Shown here: piece by piece, positions 1 through 11,180 of the stretch | How positions within the stretch are numbered: position 1 is the first letter of the stretch | Layout of the letters: each line of letters starts with the position of its first letter | Source: Ursus arctos | Taxonomy: Eukaryota > Chordata > Mammalia > Carnivora > Ursidae | NCBI RefSeq assembly: GCF_023065955.2 | Contig: NW_026622874.1 | Location: forward strand, 83,784,917 to 83,848,916 | Direction of reading: 5' to 3' | DNA: 64,000 nucleotides | Program-made: the position numbers and the translations under genes | Notes under the pieces: model-generated | What the model was told of the DNA's origin: nothing | Databases searched by the model: none | What the model saw: the letters and a program-made list of their open reading frames with translations, nothing else

Positions 1-105
1 GAGCTCAGAGCCCAGCACAGGGCTCGATCTCATGACCCCGAGATCATGATCTGAGCTGAAACTAAAGAATCGGAGCTTAACTGACTGCACCACCCAGGGA
101 CCCCC
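1..105 (-). repeat. CAN-SINE (tRNA-Lys), cut by window edge
   Basis: The reverse strand reads ccctgggtggtgcagtcag, then the cagctcagatcatgatctc core. The 3' part lies outside the window. Confidence 0.85.
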
Positions 106-525
106 ATCTTAAAGCCTTTCAGGCTCAGAATCAGCTCTGACTTCTTAACGGGGTTCACCTGGTCCTCCTCGCCTTTGGGCTGCATCCCGTGCCGCATCTG
201 TCTTGCATTCTGTGCTCTGGCCAGACTAGACGGTGTTTGCTTCTTCGAATGTGTCTTGCTCTCCGCTCCATAAACACTGTTTCTGCTGAGGACATCAGGT
301 TGTGGACCTGGATAACTCTCCCGAAGGGGGAGGCCCCAGTCCCTGCTACAGCGCACATTCTCTCAACAGCCATGGCTGTTTTTCTTCCCAATTGATCCCT
401 GGTGTCTAGAGCGTCACCAGGCCCGTAGCCGGCACGCCATGAGTATTTTTTTTTAATGAATGACTCTCCCGATATTCAAAACCCTGAAAAAAATGTTTGG
501 TGCCTCTTTATCTTTAAAAGACAAC

Positions 526-724
526 CGAATAGGGGCACCTGGGTGGCTCAATCGGTCGAGTGTCTGACTCTTGGTTTCAGCTCAGGCCATGATCTCGGGG
601 TCCTGAAATTGAGCCCCGTGTTGGGCTCCTTGTTCAGCGTGGAGTCTGCTTCTCCCTCTCTCTCTGCTCCTCCTCCCCCCACCTTTCTCTGTCTCTGGAA
701 TAAATAAATAAAATCCTTTTTAAA
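526..724 (+). repeat. CAN-SINE (tRNA-Lys)
   Basis: It starts gcacctgggtggctcaat and ends with a pyrimidine-rich tract, aataaataaataaaat and poly-A. The target-site duplication aaaagacaac is at 516-525 and 725-734. The plus-strand orientation agrees with the gene. Confidence 0.92.
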
Positions 725-844
725 AAAAGACAACTTAATAATAGGACAACTATAATAGTTGCCATTCATTGAGCACTTACTTTGTGCTGGGAATGGTGCT
801 AATAACCCCAAGATACATTCTGTCAGTGTCCTGATCTCCATTTG

Positions 845-1500
845 CTTGAAAGGGTTTAGAAAGGTTCATTCACTGAAGACAAGTAAGTGCCTAGTCTGTG
901 CTGGGTACCACTCTAGACACCAGGGAAAGGAGAAGAAGAGACAAAATCCTTGACCTCATGGAGCTCATGTTCTAGTGTGAGGACAAAGACGAGAAATTAA
1001 GAAACAAGTAAATACGGGTTTGTAGGATGGCGATAAGGGATATGGAGAAAAGTAAATAAGGGGAATGAAGATTGCTGAGAGCTTGTGCATGTTGGTGTTG
1101 GGAAAGACTGTCTTTTTTTTTTTTTTTCTTTTTCAAGATTTTATTTTTTTGAGAAGAGCAGGGAGAGGAGCAGAGGGAGAGGGACAAGCAGACTCTGCAC
1201 TAACTTCAGAGCCCAACAATGGGGCACAATCCCACAGCCCTGAGGTCATGACCTGAGCCAAAAGCAGTCTGATGCTTAACCAGCCAAGCCACCCAGGTGC
1301 CCCAGGAAAGGCTGTCTTATCCGAAGTGAGGAAGCTCTGGGAAAGAACTCTAGGCACAGGGGACAGCAAGTGCAAAGGCCCAGGGGTAAGGGCGTGTTTG
1401 GTGCTTTCAGAGAGCAGCAATGAGGCCAGGCTGATGAAAGGAGAAGAGGCCCAAAAATCAGAGACAGTACAGAGGGACCGGGACATCTCTGGCCTTTGGC
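845..1500 (-). repeat. L2 LINE fragment, split by a CAN-SINE
   Basis: Antisense L2: ggttcattcactgaagacaa, ctcatggagctcatgttcta and, after the SINE, ggacagcaagtgcaaaggcc. Confidence 0.75.
1115..1304 (-). repeat. CAN-SINE (tRNA-Lys), inside an L2
   Basis: A T-rich start, then gagaagagcagggagagg, ends in gccacccaggtgcccc. The duplication ggaaagactgtctt / ggaaaggctgtctt (1101-1114 and 1305-1318) differs at one base. The flanks are one L2 copy. Confidence 0.92.
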
Positions 1501-1834
1501 CTTTTCTCTGAGAGAGATGCTGAAGTTTGGGATGTCTGGGTGGAAGAGCGTCCGGAGCGGATGACTAACTCAGGATCACGTCACTTATCCATGCCAGAGT
1601 CAAGATTCTAGCCCTAGAGGCGACTCCAGGAACAAAGTCCTGGTGGCTGCAGCTCTCACTGCTGACCTCCTCTTCTCTCCTCTTTGCAGAGAATCTGCTG
1701 CCATTCTGAGTTACTGTTCTGCAGCTCACAGCAGCAAGACCCTCCCCCACTGCACTGAGGACCAACATGGGCCTCATCCATCCGCTTATCCACATAGCGG
1801 GAAACCGTGTTGTTAGGGAAGTTGCAGAGATAGA

Positions 1835-2400
1835 GTCCACGCCTTCACAGAGCTTGCAGTGTGTTGGGGAAAACAAGTGAACAGTTACCATCCAATATAA
1901 ATGGAAAGTGAGATGGATGAAGGAAGCAAATAGGGACACATAATCCAGTCAATCAAGGAAGGCTTCCCTGAGGAAGTGAAAATGTGAAGCAGGGGGATCT
2001 TGGTTGGCAAGGAGGAGGCAATAGCCATCCCTCAAAGCAGCAAGAACAGGTGCAAAGACCCTGAGATGGGACGTGAAAGGAGAATGAATCTGGGTTACAG
2101 AGAAGGGTCCAAGAAGTGAGGAGGTTGGAGAACCTGATCATACTGGGCCATGTAGACCAGTGAAGGTCACAACTGAAGCATTTTAAGCAGGTGGTGACTT
2201 GGTTGGGTATGAAGAAGCGGAAGCTCAAAATGGTTGCATGAAAAGCCCAGTGAAGGGGAAACCAAGGTGGGCTGTTCAGTGCAACATGGTGACAGGTGGT
2301 AGTGGTGAAGATGAAAGGCAGGTGAATTCTAGAGATAACGAGGAGGAGGAAAGGACTCTTCCCCTTGGTGGTTGAGGCATGATGGATAAAAGAGAAACCG
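1835..2400 (-). repeat. L2 LINE fragment
   Basis: Antisense L2: gaaggcttccctgaggaagt, gcaagaacaggtgcaaagac, catactgggccatgtagacc and agcattttaagcaggtggtg. Confidence 0.75.
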
Positions 2401-2581
2401 CAGTGTCAAGCATGGCTCCCAGGTTTCGGGCTTGCAGAGCGGTCATTGGCCATGCTTTTCATTGAGATGCAGGCAGGGGGAGGGGCGAGCCGCAGGAGCC
2501 ACAGCTCATGGCAGATACCTTGGCTTCCTCCAAGGGCATCCTTAAACCCTAATGATGTTTTCTGTGTGCTTCCTCTGCCAG

Positions 2582-2728
2582 AGGGCCAAGATCAGTCAGG
2601 GGACCAAGGCTCCAGAAGAAAAGACGACCAACACCATATCCAAACTTGACAACAACGGGAACAGAGACCGAATGAAACTGACCGATTTTAACTTCCTGAT
2701 GGTGCTCGGGAAAGGAAGCTTTGGCAAG
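2582..2728 (+). CDS. PRKCB: PRKCB exon: V3 hinge and glycine-rich loop
   Basis: This exon has 49 codons, residues 307-355, phase 0 at both ends. The acceptor is ttcctctgccag and the donor is gtaggt. It starts RAKISQGTK, runs through the flexible V3 hinge that links the regulatory and catalytic halves, and enters the kinase at KLTDFNFLMVLGKGSFGK. The phosphate-binding loop G349-x-G351-x-x-G354 ends one residue before the splice junction. Thr314 and Thr324, reported as hinge autophosphorylation sites in PKC-beta, are both present. Compared with human PRKCB as I recall it, Ala316, Ile325 and Leu328 look substituted, all within the poorly conserved hinge. If the following intron were retained, translation would stop after 14 codons, at 2771-2773. 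Confidence 0.95.
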
Positions 2729-2794
2729 GTAGGTATGGCATGGGGGCTGCACCCACTCCAAGAGGACAGGTAACAAGGCAGGCACATTTGCTGT

Positions 2795-3310
2795 TCGTAT
2801 GGGGCTTACATTCCAGCGAGGAAGAGAGTGAAAAGGAAGTAGACACTACACTACAGTTTGTAATGAAAACCATGAAGAAAATGAATAGTGTGCTGTGAGC
2901 CACAAACAAATCAAGAGGGGACCCACTTAGACCGTTAGAGGAGGTGAGCCCTGAACTAGCTATCCATTCCAAGAGCTAGGAATGAATGTTGCCAGCAGAG
3001 AGAGTAGCAAGTGCAAAGGTCCTGAGGAAGAGAAGGGCTTGGTACCTTCTAGGGACCATCAGAGGGTGTTGGGGCCAAAATGTCATGAGCATGGCAAGGT
3101 CGTAGGACATGAGATTGCAGAGATGAGCAGGGGCCTGATGCTGCAAAACCTTGTAAGCTGTGATGAAAAGTTTGGATTTTATCCTCAGTGCAGTGGGGAG
3201 CCATCGAAAGTTTCTAAGCAGAGAAGTGACACGATCCGATGTGCTTTTCCTAAAAGATCGCTTTTGCAGCCAAGAAAGGAAACCATTCCTTTCAGACAGC
3301 AACGGTGTTG
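2795..3310 (-). repeat. L2 LINE fragment just after an exon
   Basis: Antisense L2: ggggcttacattccagcgag, gtagcaagtgcaaaggtcct, gcaaaaccttgtaagctgtg and gagaagtgacacgatccgat. It begins only about 65 nt after the hinge exon's donor. Confidence 0.75.
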
Positions 3311-3689
3311 AAGGATGACCCAGGGACTCGTGGAGTGGTTCTGGGTGCTTTTATAGATACTAGGAGATACCGAAGTCGAGATTGTGTTATAAGTATTCCT
3401 GAGTTGTTTAGTGTTGTTTTGAGTCTTTTAATCCCTTCGTGTGCCACAAATATGTCTCGTATAAATCTCATACCATGAATTCAGGTGTGCAAAAAATATA
3501 AATTTCTTCTCCATCTCTATAGCCCAAGTCCCCAGTCTGGGACTTTTTCTGGAGTTGCTCTTCCCTGCCCCCTCCCCAGCCATGTGAAACCCATTCACGA
3601 ATCCTAACAGATCCTTCACCAAAGCATGCCACGCATTTACTACCTTCTGTGTCATCACGAATGCAGCCCTAATCTAAACCCCGCATACC

Positions 3690-4290
3690 CCCTGGGCCCC
3701 TGCAGAATATCCTAACTGACTTACCTGCTTCACTCTTGTTACCTGTAATCAGTACTCGTTCCATTTAGCAGCGCTAGTCATTTTGTCAAAGTTACATTAG
3801 GTCAAGGCACTCCCCTGATTAAAACTCCCCAGTGACTTCCCATCACATCGGAATAAATTTCGTACTTCGTTCTTGGCTTACATTGCTCTTTACAATCTGA
3901 TCCCGGTTCTCTGCCTGGCAACTTCGTTTGCTTGCCCCTGTCACCCACAGTATTCTGGCCATGGTGGTCCTTGGGTTTTTGAAACATTCAAAGCTCCTTC
4001 CTCTCTTAGAGCTTTTGCGATGCTGTTCGCTTTATTCTTTGCTTGGCTGACTCCTTGTAATTCCCATCGCAATCTAGACAACATCTCTTCTGAGAAGCCT
4101 TCCCTAACCACGTCCTCGGCCATGCATTCGTTCCCCATTATATTCTGCTCTCTCATAGTGGCCATCACCAGATGGTATCCTTTTTGTTTGTTTATTGGTT
4201 TGTCTCTCTTCTAAGAGCTGAGCGCTGCAAGAAGAGGACCTTCTCTGTCCTGTTCACCACTGTACTTCCAGTGCCTATGGGTTGAATCCA
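3690..4290 (+). repeat. L2 LINE fragment, sense
   Basis: actccccagtgacttcccat, ttgctctttacaatctgatc, gagaagccttccctaaccac and cactgtacttccagtgccta follow the L2 3' order. Confidence 0.75.
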
Positions 4291-4649
4291 TTCAGGGCCT
4301 GGACAAGAAGGCATGGATTTTCTCAGTCTGTGGGTCACAAGGTCATCTGCTGAGATGGAATAAGGGATCTGAATGGTGGCGCAGAGTTTGCAGAGCTTGG
4401 ACATGAAATGGGAATGACAGTAGGAAAACACAGTAAGATTACTGAGAAGCTCTCTAAAGTCAGTGATGGAAATGGTCCATGCCTCTGTGTGATTTTTGCC
4501 AGCACCTGTGAGCAGCTGGGTGTGGACATGGAGAAGTGGGTGGCAGATTTGACTTAAGGGGGAGATTAGCAGGGTCAGTGAGCCAGAAAGTTAGTAAGAG
4601 AGTTAAGGATTCTGGGAAGAGAGAGATGCCCATTGCAGATCCAACAGAA

Positions 4650-4702
4650 CCTGCGTTTAGTGGGTGCTCAGTAAAAATGTATTGGATGAATGAATAAAAA
4701 TG
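4650..4702 (+). repeat. L2 3' terminus
   Basis: agtgggtgctcagtaaaaat and gtattggatgaatgaataaa match the L2 3' end. Confidence 0.55.
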
Positions 4703-4929
4703 TCGTCTAGACCAGGCTGGAAAGGAAGTCAGAGCAGGAAGAGGGTCATAACCTTGGGCGGGAAAGAAGGAGTCTAGAAGCCTAGGGATGAAAAAAACAA
4801 ATGGGTGAGGTCAAGAGATTTAAAGTGCTAGGAAGACCAGGGGCACTTAGATTCCAAAGATGGGTGGGTTGCCTTGATGATAAGGATGGATGTGGCCTAA
4901 AGGAAGAAGGGGTTCTAATAATGTGGGCC

Positions 4930-5220
4930 AGTTGGGGAGTTTGTAGGAATTAAATTATAATTTTAATAAGTGATGTATTCATATGGTTCGTAATTAAAAT
5001 TGTATGGAAAGGATAAACATTGAGACACCTGCTCCCACCCAAGTCCACACCTTTCTGTGCCTGGTCACTGCTACTGCCCTCCAGAGGCAAACATTGTGTT
5101 CATCTAATTTGCATGTTTCCCATTCCCATGTGCTAATTTAACACATATAAATATGCATTTTTATTGTTGTCCTTGTTATTGCAGGGGTTCACATCCTCTA
5201 ACACGTAGTTCTGCACCTTT
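4930..5220 (-). repeat. Old L1-like 3' fragment
   Basis: AT-rich start, then attcatatggttcgtaatta and ctgctcccacccaagtccac. These resemble the antisense 3' UTR of old L1 families. Family unresolved. Confidence 0.45.
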
Positions 5221-6121
5221 CCGGTCACTTCGCAATATAGGTTGGAGAGTTTTTGATTGAGGAATGGAAGTGCCAGTAGGCATTATGGAAAAGATCAGGA
5301 TTGGGGAGGTGGGTGGAGAAGTGGGAGAATGGGTCATCGGGGAACAGTGAGGAAATGAGAGCAAATAGATCATATGTTTCCATGGAAACCGCTACAATAA
5401 TTGAGATTTCTATTCCAGGCTGGGGATATGGCCTCAAACAAATCACAGATGAGAACAACAGTATGTCATGAGAGCCAGACAGAATCACAAAAAAACCTCG
5501 ATGGTCCTTTAAAACAGAGTGTAATCCTTTGCAACTCCAGTGTTGCCCACCGTGGTTTTAAATTAATGTGGTTTTTATATTTGAATGCCTACGTTAAACA
5601 TCCAGCCGTCTTGCCAGGTATAGAGATTGACCCATTTAAACAGCACACCACAGCACAGTAGTGGCCCTCCTCCTTCCAAAGAGGGGAGAGATTGGTCTTT
5701 GGGGTGATGCCTTCACCCCCTCCTCCCGCAGGTCCACTGGATCAGATCTGGCCCAGAAAAATGTGCTCTTAAGCACCACCATCATTTGTGGGGTGACTAG
5801 GGAGTGACACATGCCTTTTGCTAAGACCTGTGGAAATAAAACAAGGCAAAGCAGGCATGAAGACAGTTGAGTTCCAAATGAGTAAGCCCCGTTTCAAAAA
5901 CTCTGAAATGAAGGAAAATTTGGAGAGTTTACTTGCCTGGCCAGGTGGGAATGTTTACCTGGAAGGGTTATCTTGTCAGAGCATAGCTTCTTGGCATGCC
6001 TGGCTTACTTATAGATGCCTTCTAGAACTTTTGTAACAGAGCATTCAAATGTATTGGTCATTGATTATTTAATGTTTTTCTTTCTAGTTTTATCCTTCGT
6101 GCTCTATTTTATTTATTTATG

Positions 6122-6165
6122 TTTCATTCATTCATTCATTCATTCACTCACTCACTCATTTATTC
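6122..6165. repeat. (CATT)n/(CACT)n microsatellite
   Basis: About five CATT units, then three CACT units, next to an old L1 fragment. Confidence 0.85.
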
Positions 6166-6310
6166 TTACTGAGGTCTAACTGCCATATAACATTAGTTCC
6201 AGGTATACAACATAATGATTCAATATTCGTATATATTGTGAAATGATCACCACAAAGTCTGGTCAACATTGGTCCCCATCCAGGTTATAATTCTTTTTTC
6301 TTATGATGAG
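6145..6310 (-). repeat. Old L1 3' UTR fragment
   Basis: ttactgaggtctaactgcca, cataatgattcaatattcgt and gaaatgatcaccacaaagtc match the antisense L1 3' UTR pattern. Confidence 0.65.
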
Positions 6311-6869
6311 TTGCACCCTCTGTTTTTAATGATCCCTTGAATCTTTGTCTTCAGCTTTACCAACCACTACACTTTTCAAGAATTCAACCTCTGTGGTTTT
6401 CAAGGGATTACTGGAGGTAGACTTATGCTCCAAATATATAAATTGGGCAGCTACGTTCTGCCTGGTTTGATTGCATGAGTAGACCCTGTAAGGTAAACTC
6501 AGCAAGTACCTGATAAAGTATGTACAGAGCATGAATACAGCTCTCTACATCATAAACCTGATTCTTCTAATCCGAAAATGCTGCCACAGTAAACATGTAA
6601 TTAATGCTAGTATTGCCTGTCTTCTGAGACTTCAGATGTGCTTGTGATTTATATGACCCAACCCTTTTTTAAAAGTTATGCCAAGAAATTTGAATGGAGC
6701 GCTCTTATTCTTTTATATGCCTGACTCTTGCCTATGGAAGGTCCTATGCTAATGGGGTGGGGAGCAAGGGGAGGCAGGTATCTGCTGTGGTGGACATAGA
6801 TCTAACATAAAGAAGTCCAAATCCAACAACACAAAAGTCTACGTAAAAGCTCTGTCATGGAAGATGATT

Positions 6870-7090
6870 GGTAATAGAAAAAAAAATGAAAATGGTCCAA
6901 ATGTTCGTCAATAATGTGAAAGTTCAATGTCTAACGGTATATCCATGATATATTCAAAAGAATGAGGTCTCTCTTATCTCTGTCTGTCTGCTTGTCTGTC
7001 ATCATGGAAGGATGTCCATGACACAATATCAATTAAAACAGAAGCAAATCATAGAGCACTATGATCAGTAATATGAAATATACATAGAAT
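6870..7090 (+). repeat. Old L1 fragment
   Basis: ggtccaaatgttcgtcaata and ccatgatatattcaaaagaa fit a diverged sense L1 3' end. Confidence 0.45.
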
Positions 7091-7134
7091 AATTCTTTTC
7101 ATATAATATATTCCTGGTCCCTACTCTCACTGAA

Positions 7135-7720
7135 CTTTTCTCCCAATATTTTATTGTGAAAAAAATTGTGAATACAGAAAAGTTGAAAGAATTACACAGT
7201 GAATATCCATAATACCCACTGCCTAGATTCTACAATTAGCATTTGCCTGGTTCTGCTTTATCACACATCTGTCCCTCTGTGTGACTCTCTGTCAACCCAT
7301 TTTTTAAAAGGTTTTATTTATTTATTTGAGAGAGAGAGCATGAGCATGAGCAGGGGGGAGGGGCAGAAGGAGAGGGACAAGCATTCCCTGTTGAGTGGGG
7401 AGCCCAACGCAGGGCTCAATCCAAGGACCCTGAGTACATGGCCTGAGCTGAAGTCAGACCCTTAACTGACTGAGCCACCCAAGCACCCCATTATCAAGTC
7501 ATTTTTAATGCATTTCAAAGCAACTTGCAGACACTGATACGCTTTACCCCTAAATGCTTCCGCATAAATATCATTTAGCCAATTCAATATTTGGTTTTGG
7601 TAATTTTTAAGGTAAAATTTACCTACAACAAAATGTACAGAGCAATGTATCATTCTATGAGTTTTTGAAAAATGCATACTTTAAAATGCAGTGGGAATAT
7701 AAACATTAGTCAAGAAATCA
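7135..7720 (-). repeat. Old L1-like repeat interrupted by a CAN-SINE
   Basis: Left part attttattgtgaaaaaaatt and acagaaaagttgaaagaatt; right part gcatttcaaagcaacttgca and aaatttacctacaacaaaat. Both resemble antisense old L1 3' UTRs, but the family is uncertain. Confidence 0.45.
7301..7489 (-). repeat. CAN-SINE (tRNA-Lys), inside an old L1
   Basis: Antisense poly-A/tttatttattt start, GA-rich tract and the head gagccacccaagcacccc. No clear target-site duplication. It interrupts an old L1 3' end. Confidence 0.9.
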
Positions 7721-7739
7721 CACTAATAGATATTAACAT

Positions 7740-7870
7740 GCAACTGTGGTGTTTGACGTGTGCTGTGAGAGCCTGCAGGGGTGGGCTTGGCGCTAGCTGG
7801 AAGTCAGCAAAGGCTTCCATGAGAAAGTGGCTCTTGGGCTGTACCTGAAGGATGAGTTAAGTTAGCTTTG
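7740..7870 (-). repeat. Possible L2 fragment
   Basis: aaggcttccatgagaaagtg and gctgtacctgaaggatgagt resemble antisense L2. Weak. Confidence 0.35.
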
Positions 7871-7984
7871 CATCATGGAAGTGGGCAAGTCCATGAAATC
7901 TCAGAAGGTCTCCTCTTCCTGACCCCGTCCTCGAGCCAGGCTTGGTTGATCTGTGTGATGGCCAGGGTGCCTAAGCTCCTTTAA

Positions 7985-8370
7985 TAGTTAGGGTAGATTC
8001 ACCTGCCATAACAAGTAGACCCCCAAATGTACACTGGTGCTGACACTATGGAAGCTTAATTTTCATTCATGTGATAGTCTGAGATGGGTGTTCCTGACCT
8101 CACCCACTCTCTCCATATGGTGGTTAAGGGACCCAGGTTCCTTCCATCTTCTATGACTCCATTAATCTCTACTGCCTTGTTTTTGTCTACATTCCGAGGG
8201 CGGAGGGGGAGAAGTATGGAGGAGGTACAAGCTGCTTCTTAAAAGTCTTGCTTTGGAAGTGACACCCATCACTTCTGCCTACACTCTATTAGGGAGAATT
8301 TAGTCACATGGCCATGCCTCAGTGCAAGGGAGGCTGGGAGAACAATTTTGGTGGAAAATCTAGTAGCATC
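7985..8370 (+). repeat. Ancient dispersed repeat, family unresolved
   Basis: aacaagtagacccccaaatg, ctccatatggtggttaaggg and ttagtcacatggccatgcct, then gcaagggaggctgggag, match a placental repeat I recognise by phrase but cannot name. Confidence 0.45.
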
Positions 8371-9013
8371 AGCCACACTCCGTACTTTTCAGCTCTGGAT
8401 GGAATTTTTCTTGGGGACACAAAAGACCTGCTGACTTTTGCCCTCAGAACTCCCAGGTGATCATGCTCCACAAACAAAACACTTCAAACTCCTCTTCTTG
8501 GTGACGTTTCCTTGTGTTCAAGTCATGGAACATGCCAGGTGTTAGTGCTGCTTTTCCTGAAGCATAGCATAAGCCAGGAATAAATCAAGTAGGAAGAAGT
8601 CAGCAGCTTATAAAATTAAAAGGAAAAAGCAGAAAGTCCTTAGAAACTGGGTGCCCAGGTATAGCACTTAAGTCTTGAAAAAGTCCCATCCAGGTCTGTT
8701 GCTCTGTGTGTATCTAAGAAAGTTTAAAATAAAAAACTGAGAGGTGAGACACCATTCAGCCTCCTCTCCAAGTGCTTGACTTTCCTGGAATAATGCCCAG
8801 GAGGCTGGTGACGTTAGTGCCCGAGTGTCACTATGGAGGCTACTTGAGGGTTAGGAAGTGGCCCCTTTCAATAAGGTACCCCTAGAGATTTTGAATGTTC
8901 GTGTCACTGTCCAAGGTGCTGATGTCCGTCCCTTTAGCTCAAAATTCAGAGCATACAACAGGGTTGAATATAGCCTTACCCAAGTTTCCCAAATATTCGT
9001 TTATTCATGCATG

Positions 9014-9036
9014 TGTTTGTTTGTTTGTTTGTTTGT

Positions 9037-9071
<35 letters not shown>

Positions 9072-9074
9072 TTT
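9014..9074. repeat. (TTTG)n(TTTA)n compound microsatellite
   Basis: About six TTTG units run directly into about nine TTTA units, 30 nt before the 9103 SINE target site. Confidence 0.9.
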
Positions 9075-9118
9075 TTGCCCGGTACATACCTCCTTACTAT
9101 CTTAAATATTTTTCTTTA

Positions 9119-9318
9119 TTTTTTTTTCTAAAGATTTTATTTATTTATTTAACAGAGATAGAGACAGCCAGCGAGAGAGGGAACACAAGCAGGGGGAGTG
9201 GGAGAGGAAGAAGCAGGCTCCTAGCGGAGGAGCCTGATGTGGGGCTCGATCCCATAACGCCGGGATCACGCCCTGAGCCGAAGGCAGACGCTTAACCGCT
9301 GTGCCACCCAGGCGCCCC
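9119..9318 (-). repeat. Young CAN-SINE, 'cacagcggttaag' type
   Basis: The reverse strand begins gcgcctgggtggcacagcgg, with cggcgttatgggatcgagcc in the body. A perfect 16-bp duplication, taaatatttttcttta, flanks it at 9103-9118 and 9319-9334. Few changes from the recalled bear-lineage consensus suggest a recent insertion. Confidence 0.95.
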
Positions 9319-10069
9319 TAAATATTTTTCTTTAAATGGATTTAATTAACTTCTTTTTCTTCTCTTAACATTGCCCTAAAAAAGAATATATATAAAATCA
9401 CAGGCTTGATCTACCACTTGTATATTTATTTTAATACCGTTTTAGGAGAATTTATTAAAAGAAGATTGCTTTTGTCCTTATACTGCTGATGGTGCAAGTG
9501 CCCCGTTTTGTGAAAAACTGTCTTAAAGATCTTATGTTCACACAAGAATTTGGCACTTCAATTACTATTGTTGGTTTTTTTTTTTTTAAGAGCATGAGTT
9601 CTTTTGCTTCTTTCTTCTGTGCATATCTGGAAGGTACAGAAAGTGTCTGATCTTCCCTGTCCTGCCCATCCTTTCCTTTAGATGAGAAGCATGCTCAACA
9701 TTTCCTGTATCCTTAAAAATCTTTCCTGTGATCTTGACCCTCCCTTCTCCATCCTTTCCTCACTGAATATATCCAGAGACTGAAACTACCCTTTTGAGAT
9801 TTGCTGCCTCCACTTCCTCCCCACCCACACCATATCCTTTTGCACTATGACTTCTACCCTCAGCAAATTCTGAAACACAGGTCTCCCAGTTTTTATCAGT
9901 GATCTCCTGGCTCCTTCGTCTCCAGATCTGAGCACAAGGCATGGTGGCTACTTATGACAGCAGAGGGCAGACATGAGGGAAAGGAACTGGGACTGAGATT
10001 GGAACCCACGCCCCACCCCCAGGAGATGTTCTCACTTTTATAAACTGCTCACCAACAGGTGTAATTAAG

Positions 10070-10190
10070 GATTCATTCATTTGGACAAGTATTTATTGAG
10101 CAGCTACTATGTGCCAGGCACTCTTGTAGGTGCAGAGGAAATGGCTGTGAACAAAACAGACAAAAGTATCTGCCTTCATGGAACATCTGT
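10070..10190 (-). repeat. L2 3' end, antisense
   Basis: aagtatttattgagcagcta, tgtgccaggcactcttgtag and ggctgtgaacaaaacagaca. It abuts a MIR. Confidence 0.75.
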
Positions 10191-10194
10191 TTCA

Positions 10195-10475
10195 ATAGTG
10201 GTGGTGATGATGGTGATGACCGCCTAACATTTGAGTCCTTACTATACACCAGGCTCTGTGGTAAGAGCTTCTGTGTATTGACTCATACTTCCGTTTTAGT
10301 GTAGTCGCTATTATCCCCATTTTATAGATGAGGAAATGACAGACGAGACGTTAAAAGAACTTGATAAAGTCACACGGGTGGTCAGTGGCATTTGACAGAC
10401 CGGGTTTGATTTAGATACGTGTGCTCTTGATTGCTTGATACTTAACACCTGCATTCCTGGTCCCATCAGTGGTCA
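10195..10475 (-). repeat. MIR SINE
   Basis: ccttactatacaccaggctc, ccattttatagatgaggaaa and aaagtcacacgggtggtcag. Confidence 0.75.
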
Positions 10476-10994
10476 CCTCGCCAGATCATGGACGTGTTCT
10501 AAGAGATTAACAGTTTTCCCTCTAATTTTCTCATTTGCCCCCTCTCTTCTTTTTCCCTCTGAGTGTAAGCAGAGTTTACATGCCTTGGTTTTACTCTGAG
10601 CCTCTGCCATTAGGCAAAGCGCATGCCCATACTGACAGAAGGCTCCAGATTGCCTGCTCTCCCCCATCACTGTGCCCGTCAATCCCCTATCCATGTGCAG
10701 ATGCTCATGGGACCTTTGAGCCATCACAGGGATTCCAGAAAAGGCTCATGATAATGGACTCCCCCTTCCAGCCCTGCCTTTCTCCCCATTCTGTGGACCT
10801 CGCTGATGGGATCCTCCAAGCCAGGGGAGGCATCTCTCGTGCATGTGGTAACTTCTCAGCTGGTTCTTTTTCAGCCCTTGACCTCCATTTCTCCTAACCT
10901 GCACCCAGTCTTTCACCCCTCCTCCCTCTCCAATTCCGCACACCCCTTCCCCGTTGTCTCTAACTTTGATGGAGCTCATGGGAATTGCCTGGGA

Positions 10995-11180
10995 CCATGC
11001 TATGGATTTACATGCATTACATCATATGAATTCTCACCTCAATCCTGCAAGGTATGTAGGGTACTGACATTAACCCTATTATACTTACATGGACATTGTA
11101 AGTCACAGAGGCCGAATAGCCACAGTGGAAGGAGGCAGGACCAGGACTTGAAAGTAGGTTTTGGGATTCCTGTTGCATCT
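10995..11180 (-). repeat. MIR SINE
   Basis: cattacatcatatgaattct cacctcaatcc and gaccaggacttgaaagtagg fit a diverged MIR. Confidence 0.6.

Larger units (their letters stand above)
1..2581 (+). other. PRKCB: PRKCB intron (3' part) before the hinge exon
   Basis: The intron enters from before the window. It is mostly repeats: CAN-SINEs at 1-105, 526-724 and 1115-1304, and minus-strand L2 at about 845-1500 and 1835-2400. I see nothing identifiable at 106-525, 1500-1835 and 2400-2581 apart from the polypyrimidine/AG acceptor. Confidence 0.85.

Noticed and set aside
8858..9295. 145-codon plus-strand open frame with Leu/Phe/Ile repeats
   Set aside because: It is translated TTTG/TTTA microsatellite running into an antisense SINE.
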